Source: Chloroflexus sp. (lineage in GTDB: Bacteria; Chloroflexota; Chloroflexia; Chloroflexales; Chloroflexaceae). Taken from it: DNA of 47,669 nt. A model generated the notes under the pieces. That model searched no databases and had not been told where the DNA came from. It saw only the letters and a list, made by a program, of their open reading frames with translations. Numbering within the stretch: the stretch's first letter is position 1; each line of letters opens with the position of its first letter. The stretch covers positions 1-47,669 of the forward strand of contig JANWYE010000004.1 of the NCBI GenBank assembly GCA_025057175.1, given 5' to 3'. A program made the position numbers and the translations under genes. Shown here one piece after another: positions 43,051-47,669 of this stretch.

Positions 43051-43503
43051 TTATTGCCCCAATGCTTTTTGGGCCTCATTGTGGCTATTCTCTCCTATCT
43101 CCTCCGCCGCGACCCCGCTTGGCACCAGCACCATCTCGGCAAAGATGTGCGCAAGCATTGCCGCTGCCTGCTCACAGAGACCGCAATGCACCGCTGAAGG
43201 CTGAATGATCGTGCTCCGTGTCGCTGTCAGCCAGCGAAACCGCTCGTAGATCGGCAGTTCGCCGATTGGCCCCGCCGCCGCGCCACCGGCGCAAACCAAT
43301 TCAAACGCCGCCAGTTGCTCGCGCACCGGCTCAAGATCGAGATCGGGCCAGAGCGCAGCAATCCGCCCCTCGTCGAGCTGCGCGCGCATGCCGAGAAACC
43401 GTTGTTGCCGGCAGAGCAGCACCACGCCAATGTTGATCTGCTCGCCACGCTCGACGCGCGGCACTAGCCGCAACAAAGCATACTCAAAGGCGCTCGCGGG
43501 CAT
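43051..43503 (-). CDS. DUF3037 family protein
   Basis: A 150-residue protein of the DUF3037 family, recognised by the N-terminal FEYALLRLVPRVERGEQINI and GVVLLCRQQRFLGMRAQLD. The biochemical role is unknown. The family is often encoded next to HipA-like kinases; here its gene overlaps the upstream HipA-like gene by 20 bases, so the two are translated together. The ATG at 43503 lies inside the 3' end of the kinase gene. Confidence 0.8.
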   Translation of the reverse strand: MPASAFEYALLRLVPRVERGEQINIGVVLLCRQQRFLGMRAQLDEGRIAALWPDLDLEPVREQLAAFELVCAGGAAAGPIGELPIYERFRWLTATRSTIIQPSAVHCGLCEQAAAMLAHIFAEMVLVPSGVAAEEIGENSHNEAQKALGQ

Positions 43504-44260
43504 GGATCGCCTCCTGTACGAACGCGCGCGGCGCTTCTAGCCGCAGACTCAGGTATTCAACATAAGCTGCGCGATGCGCTTCAATGGAAGGAAAACGCGG
43601 ATCATCGAGCCATTCAGCCGGCACCTGTGCCATAATGTCCCACAGCAGTTCTCGGGTAATCTGGCGCGCCAGCGCCTCATCGACCGCAGCGAGTTCGGTG
43701 GCTGCCGGCAAGAGCACATGCTCGCGAATCTGGCTGAACGGCGCGCGGGCCCGGTTTTGATAATCGTGCCATGTGTAGTGCATGTAGAGCGCCGCGCCAT
43801 GGTCGATCAGAAAGAGCCGCCGGTGCCACCAGAGCAGATTGGTGTTGCGCGGCGTGCGATCAACGTTGGTGATAAACGCATCAAACCAGACAATTAACGA
43901 GGCTAACTCGCGGTTAATGGTACGGATGGCGGTTGGCTCGAATGCCAGCGCGCCGGGCAAGAAGTCAACCGCTAGATTCAGTCCGGCGCTGGCCGTCACT
44001 AAATCCTGTATCTCGCCGTCGGGTTCGTTGCGTCCAAGCGCCGGATCTACCTCAATCAGCGCTAGTTCTGGCGCTGGCAAGCCGAGCGCGCGGGCCAACT
44101 CGCCGCAGATTAGCTCGGCAACCAATACCTTCGGCCCTTGCCCTGCGCCGCGAAACTTGACCACGTACAAGCCGTCGTCGTCGGCTTCGACAATCGCCGG
44201 CAACGAGCCGCCTTCGCGGAGTGGGGCCACATAACGAGTTGCAGTCACTCGACGTAACAT
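43484..44260 (-). CDS. HipA-like kinase domain protein
   Basis: A 258-residue protein resembling the stand-alone HipA-like kinase domain (HipA_2 type). The nucleotide-binding Lys is in YVVKFRG, with the helix LVAELICGELARALGLPAPEL after it; the catalytic loop FDAFITNVDRTPRNTNLL and metal-binding LFLIDHGAALY are intact. HipA kinases phosphorylate protein targets such as tRNA synthetases, but members of this short group are uncharacterised. Its ATG shares one base with the stop of the alpha-amylase gene (TAATG), and the DUF3037 gene overlaps its end by 20 bases. No HipB-type antitoxin gene is adjacent. Confidence 0.82.
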   Translation of the reverse strand: MLRRVTATRYVAPLREGGSLPAIVEADDDGLYVVKFRGAGQGPKVLVAELICGELARALGLPAPELALIEVDPALGRNEPDGEIQDLVTASAGLNLAVDFLPGALAFEPTAIRTINRELASLIVWFDAFITNVDRTPRNTNLLWWHRRLFLIDHGAALYMHYTWHDYQNRARAPFSQIREHVLLPAATELAAVDEALARQITRELLWDIMAQVPAEWLDDPRFPSIEAHRAAYVEYLSLRLEAPRAFVQEAIHARERL

Positions 44261-46008
44261 TAGCGCTCCAACTTCAAGATATACCCCGTCTGCGCCGGGA
44301 TTTCGGTGAATGGTTGATACTCAGCAATGGCGCCATTGCTAATGGTCAACGGCGCTGCCGGCGCCGGCGGCGTGCCATAGAGCGAGGTAAGCTGGTAGGT
44401 GCCATCCGGCAGATCGCTTCCGCTTAACGAAAGCGTAAACGGCTCAGTCGGGAGGGCGTCAAAATTGATGATCACTATCACTATATCATCACCGCTGCGC
44501 CGGAGGTAGGCGGCAATGTCATCGCCTTTGGCCTGCAACGGGATAAAGTCGCCGGTGGCCAGTGCCGGTGTGTTGATGTGCAAATGGATCAATTGCCGGT
44601 ACGCATTGAGCAGCGAATCCGGGTCTTCGTCTTGCAACATGACATTTTTGGTTGGATAGTCGAGCTGTGGTGATTGCCATGGGTAGCCGGCAGTGAAGCC
44701 GCCAAACTCCTCTTTCGTCCATTGCATGGGCGTGCGGATGCGCTCGTCGGGCTTCACGCCAAGCATGCCAATCTCTTCGCCGTAGTAAATAAACGGCAAT
44801 CCCGGCATGGTCAACAACGCCAGCGCCGCTAGCTTTGCTTTGGCAAAGTCATTGCCGAGCACCGACATCACCCGGTTCTGGTCGTGATTGGTCAAGAACG
44901 GCGCCCACCGCTGGTATGGCAGTTTGGTGTACGCATCTTGCGCAGCCTGCATAAACAGCTTGGCGAGACCGGTATTGGCCGCGCCAACAATCTGCTTGGC
45001 GACTTCAAACTCGAAGTAGTAGTCGAGCTGGTCGGGGTAATACGCGGCCAAGGTGCGCGGGTTGCCGTTGAACACTTCGCCGACCGTAAAGGTGCCCGGT
45101 ACCTCGCGGTCAAGGAAGCGGCGAAACTCGCGCAGCCATGCAAATGTCTCGGCAGTGTCTTCTTGCAGGGTGTAGTACTCGATCAGATGCTTGATCGCAT
45201 CGAGCCGGAAGCCGGCCACTCCCATCTCTTCTACCCAGAAGCGGGCGATCTTGTAGGCTTCGGCGGTCACAGCGGGATTACGGTAATTCAGATCGGGCAT
45301 TCCACCCCAGAAGACGCCATAGTAGTATTCGTCACGGATTGGCGATTTGTGCCAAACGACGTTATTGCCAAACGGGCCGCGGTAGCCGGGATCGATCGCC
45401 GACCAGAGGTACCAATCGCGATAAGGTGAATTGGGGTCGCGCAATGCTTCTTGAAACCATGGGTGCTGTGTACTGGTGTGATTGAGCACTAAGTCAATAA
45501 TGATCTTGATCCCGCGCTTATCGGCTTCAGCCACCAGCCGCTTGAAATCGTCATTGGTGCCGTAGTCTTTTTCCACCGTGTAGTAGTCAATCGTATCGTA
45601 ACCGTGGTAACTAGCCGCCTCGGCCACCGGCATCAGCCAGATGCAGTTGATGCCCAAATCGCGAGTGGTCGCCGGGTCGCCGTCGTTCAGATAATCCAGC
45701 TTGGCGATAATCCCATTGAGGTCGCCAATCCCATCGCCATCGCTATCGTAAAACGAGCGCACAAAGATCTCATAGCAGACCGCGCCGTCCCACCAGCCGG
45801 CTTGGAGCGGGAACGGCGTTGCGGTAGGGCCGGGGGTGATGCGGGGCGGCAGGGTCGGCAGCCGCGGATCGCGCGTTGGCGTGGGTGGGCGGGAATTAGT
45901 AGGGGTCGCTGCAGCGGGTGTCGCAGTGGGGGTGGGTGGCGTAGCCGCTGGCAACCCGCACGCTACCAAGAGAATGGCTATCAGCAGGAAGAGGGTTAAT
46001 CGGTGCAT
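44260..46008 (-). CDS. Secreted alpha-amylase family lipoprotein (GH13)
   Basis: A 582-residue extracytoplasmic enzyme: signal peptide with lipobox LVAC (Cys17), a Pro/Thr-rich linker (20-65), then GH13 with VCYEIFVRSFYDSDGDGIGD (78-97), IDLVLNH (171-177), GFRLDAIK (nucleophile Asp270), VGEVFNG (acid/base Glu311) and FLTNHDQNR (Asp376). It should hydrolyse starch or maltodextrins outside the cell and feed the import system at 13-18 kb. ATG at 46008 starts the signal peptide; a TTG seven codons earlier is also possible. A minus-strand TATAAT lies at 46048-46053. The HipA-like gene is coupled to its stop codon. Confidence 0.92.
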   Translation of the reverse strand: MHRLTLFLLIAILLVACGLPAATPPTPTATPAAATPTNSRPPTPTRDPRLPTLPPRITPGPTATPFPLQAGWWDGAVCYEIFVRSFYDSDGDGIGDLNGIIAKLDYLNDGDPATTRDLGINCIWLMPVAEAASYHGYDTIDYYTVEKDYGTNDDFKRLVAEADKRGIKIIIDLVLNHTSTQHPWFQEALRDPNSPYRDWYLWSAIDPGYRGPFGNNVVWHKSPIRDEYYYGVFWGGMPDLNYRNPAVTAEAYKIARFWVEEMGVAGFRLDAIKHLIEYYTLQEDTAETFAWLREFRRFLDREVPGTFTVGEVFNGNPRTLAAYYPDQLDYYFEFEVAKQIVGAANTGLAKLFMQAAQDAYTKLPYQRWAPFLTNHDQNRVMSVLGNDFAKAKLAALALLTMPGLPFIYYGEEIGMLGVKPDERIRTPMQWTKEEFGGFTAGYPWQSPQLDYPTKNVMLQDEDPDSLLNAYRQLIHLHINTPALATGDFIPLQAKGDDIAAYLRRSGDDIVIVIINFDALPTEPFTLSLSGSDLPDGTYQLTSLYGTPPAPAAPLTISNGAIAEYQPFTEIPAQTGYILKLER

Positions 46009-46047
46009 AGGAAACCATTTCGTTGTCAATTAGTTTCGGCTGTCTGC

Positions 46048-46053
46048 ATTATA
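46048..46053 (-). promoter_or_regulatory. Candidate -10 box for the amylase-HipA-DUF3037 operon
   Basis: Minus-strand TATAAT, 40 bases upstream of the amylase ATG. A TTGGCA hexamer is 12 bases further upstream, which is too close for a standard -35. Confidence 0.45.
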
Positions 46054-46163
46054 GCAAATCTCTCTTGCCAAGGCGCGGAGCAGTTGTAAGGGACGAGGCG
46101 GCAAGTCAGTGGTTGGGAGTAATGCCGTGATGCGGGTGCGTAAGGAAGCAGCGCACTGCCTCC

Positions 46164-46877
46164 CTACGCCTTGCTTCCGCTGCGATGGCCCAATTGTTCG
46201 CAGACATACCGCAACCCCTCGGCAAACTGGCGCGCGCCGCCCTGAGCCGGATGGCGCACGGCAGTATGCACAATCCCAAGCTGGGCTAACGCTTGGCTGG
46301 CGATGCGGCCCATCGCTACCACCGGGCAGCCGGCAAAGAGGGCGCAGGCGCGGGCCAATAATGGCAAACCGAGCGCCAGCTCGCTTGAGCGCGGGGTACG
46401 GTTGCTCTGGGGCTTGCCGGGTTGATGCGGGTGAAGCGGGAAGGCATTCCAGCCAACTGCAAACCGGTTGAGCGCCGCCAACTCGCGATAGACAATGGTC
46501 GCCGTCGGTTCGCGCGAAATGCGTCCATCGCTAGTTGCTCGTTGAAAGCCGCGCGCCGTGCCGAATTGGCCGAGCGGTTCGATGCCGTCAAGTAAAATCT
46601 GTTCGCTGGTGAACGGCACGCCAGTGCGGCGCGCGCCGTTGTAACCGGGAGCTTCGCCGATCAGCACGAGATCAGGGCCACGCTGATATGCCAATTGGAG
46701 CGCTAATGCCAGATTTGCCCGCCGAATCGCATTGCCCTGCCGTTGCTCGTCATCAGCAGCATCCCACGCATACATATTGATGGTATTTGGCGGGGCTGGC
46801 AGCGCTGCTAAATCGGCGATCAGTTCAGCAATTACTTCACTCTCCAATCCCCTGCTTCCTGCTTGCAATAATGACAT
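46164..46877 (-). CDS. Uracil-DNA glycosylase superfamily protein
   Basis: A 237-residue protein of the uracil-DNA glycosylase superfamily. Motif 1 is LVLIGEAPGYNGARRTGVPF (71-90); the middle has GWNAFPLHPH and the C-terminal motif region reads RHPAQGG. No four-Cys iron-sulphur pattern of family 4/5 enzymes is visible (only two Cys near the C-terminal third), so it may be a separate group; catalytic activity is not certain. It should remove uracil or related damaged bases from DNA. It is divergent from the alpha/beta hydrolase gene. Confidence 0.85.
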   Translation of the reverse strand: MSLLQAGSRGLESEVIAELIADLAALPAPPNTINMYAWDAADDEQRQGNAIRRANLALALQLAYQRGPDLVLIGEAPGYNGARRTGVPFTSEQILLDGIEPLGQFGTARGFQRATSDGRISREPTATIVYRELAALNRFAVGWNAFPLHPHQPGKPQSNRTPRSSELALGLPLLARACALFAGCPVVAMGRIASQALAQLGIVHTAVRHPAQGGARQFAEGLRYVCEQLGHRSGSKA

Positions 46878-46961
46878 ATCTGTCAGCCGCTACGCATTGT
46901 TTGACAGCCCTCTGTAACTGCTTGGGATTATAGTGGATCTAGCGAACAGAGGAGGTTTGCC

Positions 46962-47669
46962 ATGCCAACGTCGCCAACGCTCTGGGAAATTGAGAGTCCG
47001 CTTGGCCCAGTCGCATTTCGGGTTTCTGGTCAGGGACGACCGCTTATTTTTTTGCATGGTTGGGGTGGTTCGAGTCGCTATTGGCAAGCCGCGCCAGCCT
47101 TTTTGCCCAACCGGCGCTTGATCGCGATCGATTTGCCGGGATGCGGCGCCTCGCCAGCGCCGATCGAACCGGTGACGCTAGCGTCGTGTGCGCGCGCGGT
47201 ATTAGCAGTGGCCGATGCGCTCGATATTGATCGGTTTGCGCTGGTGGGCCATTCACTCGGCGCCGCGATTGCGCTAGCGGTTGCCGATCTGGCCTGTGAA
47301 CGGGTCGAGCGGTTGGGGTTGGTGAGTTTTGGATTCAGCGCCAATTTGTATGAAGATAGCCTAGTCACGATTGCCGGCGCGCAATGGCAGATAGCTGCGG
47401 CCTATTGGCGACCGTGGTTAATCTGGTGGCGGCCATGGTGGGGTGTGACGCAGCAATGGCGGCAGGCGTGGTGGACGATGCCTCCCACTCCTGATCTGCT
47501 AGCCCGTCCAATGGTGCGTCGCCCGCTCGATAGCTCATTGTTAGCGCAGGGAGTCGCCGATCTGGTAGCGATGGATCCGCTGGTAGCGATCGAAGCGGCA
47601 GCTATTATGGGGCATCCACAGCTCAAGCGTGCCGTACAGCACCCGTTGCCGCCAGTTTTGTTGATCAGC
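46962..47669 (+). CDS. Alpha/beta hydrolase (3' truncated by the window)
   Basis: From the ATG at 46962, after a strong AGAGGAGG ribosome binding site, the frame stays open for 236 codons to the edge. It is an alpha/beta hydrolase: LIFLHGWGGSSRYW (oxyanion hole), IAIDLPGCGASPAP and the nucleophile elbow ALVGHSLGAA (Ser98). A Trp-rich cap section (YWRPWLIWWRPWW) follows. The catalytic Asp and His lie at or beyond the edge. Substrate cannot be predicted. A TTGACA at 46901-46906 may belong to its promoter, although no -10 is at ideal distance. Confidence 0.9.
   Translation, partial: MPTSPTLWEIESPLGPVAFRVSGQGRPLIFLHGWGGSSRYWQAAPAFLPNRRLIAIDLPGCGASPAPIEPVTLASCARAVLAVADALDIDRFALVGHSLGAAIALAVADLACERVERLGLVSFGFSANLYEDSLVTIAGAQWQIAAAYWRPWLIWWRPWWGVTQQWRQAWWTMPPTPDLLARPMVRRPLDSSLLAQGVADLVAMDPLVAIEAAAIMGHPQLKRAVQHPLPPVLLIS

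Noticed and set aside
43484-44260. Classical HipBA toxin-antitoxin module
   Set aside because: There is no HipB-type HTH gene upstream, and the protein is shorter than HipA, lacking its N-terminal subdomain.
1-47669. CRISPR arrays, rRNA, tRNA, integrases, transposases or att sites
   Set aside because: None seen: no regularly spaced repeats, no tRNA cloverleaf, and no transposase or integrase motif in any translated frame.

Overview
The window looks like a chromosomal segment of a filamentous anoxygenic phototroph or relative in the Chloroflexi (Chloroflexus-like). This is an inference from moderately high GC, the style of the proteins (a GTG-started sugar-binding lipoprotein, a gnd-zwf-opcA cluster, dnaX-ybaB-recR-roadblock, HipA-like/DUF3037, PucR, an LCP protein) and abundant long perfect palindromes between genes. 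No rRNA, tRNA or CRISPR array was seen. Nearly everything from 1 to 19 kb is on the minus strand; genes are dense and often overlap by 1, 4 or 8 bases.

Layout. 1-1566 (minus): a truncated UPF0104/LPG-synthase-like membrane protein preceded by a phosphodiester-glycosidase lipoprotein. 1691-3432 (minus): a type II restriction-modification pair whose nuclease resembles SfiI. 3484-4445: a flavin reductase-like protein and an acyl-CoA thioesterase. 4759-8950: adenosine deaminase, an ABC ATPase and one permease of a nucleoside importer. 9180-11116: a second, unrelated restriction-modification pair placed directly behind prfA (11145-12227). 12414-12617: rpsU, with an unusual leader. 12942-18968: a maltodextrin-type module (MarR regulator, binding protein, MalF, MalG, intracellular GH13 enzyme). 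19140-22235: a PucR regulator facing an LCP protein. 22396-26631: gnd, zwf and opcA (oxidative pentose phosphate pathway), then a small membrane protein. 26726-33031 (minus): secA and a two-component pair ending in an HD-GYP phosphodiesterase. 33204-33818: a BNR/Asp-box protein. 33829-39316 (minus): five tightly packed genes described below. 39477-42939 (plus): dnaX, ybaB, recR and a roadblock/LC7 protein. 43051-46008 (minus): secreted alpha-amylase lipoprotein, HipA-like kinase and DUF3037. 46164-46877: uracil-DNA glycosylase family. 46962 to the edge: a truncated alpha/beta hydrolase.

Most notable candidate: the 33.8-39.3 kb operon encodes, in transcription order, a HEPN-like small protein, a ParA/MinD-like ATPase whose deviant Walker A reads KGGVGR (Lys to Arg), a second P-loop NTPase, an unrecognised 221-residue protein and an McrB-like AAA+ protein. 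No McrC partner is visible. The gene content and coupling resemble NTPase-regulated conflict (defence) systems, but function is inference. With the two restriction-modification pairs and the HipA-like/DUF3037 pair, the window carries several conflict-type modules scattered between housekeeping genes.

Other points of interest: a near-full-length Shine-Dalgarno sequence about 106 nt upstream of rpsU that folding could bring close to the start codon; twin hairpins in the secA leader; a 13-bp perfect stem between the sugar-binding protein and malF; and a MalG homologue with an apparent inserted membrane hairpin.
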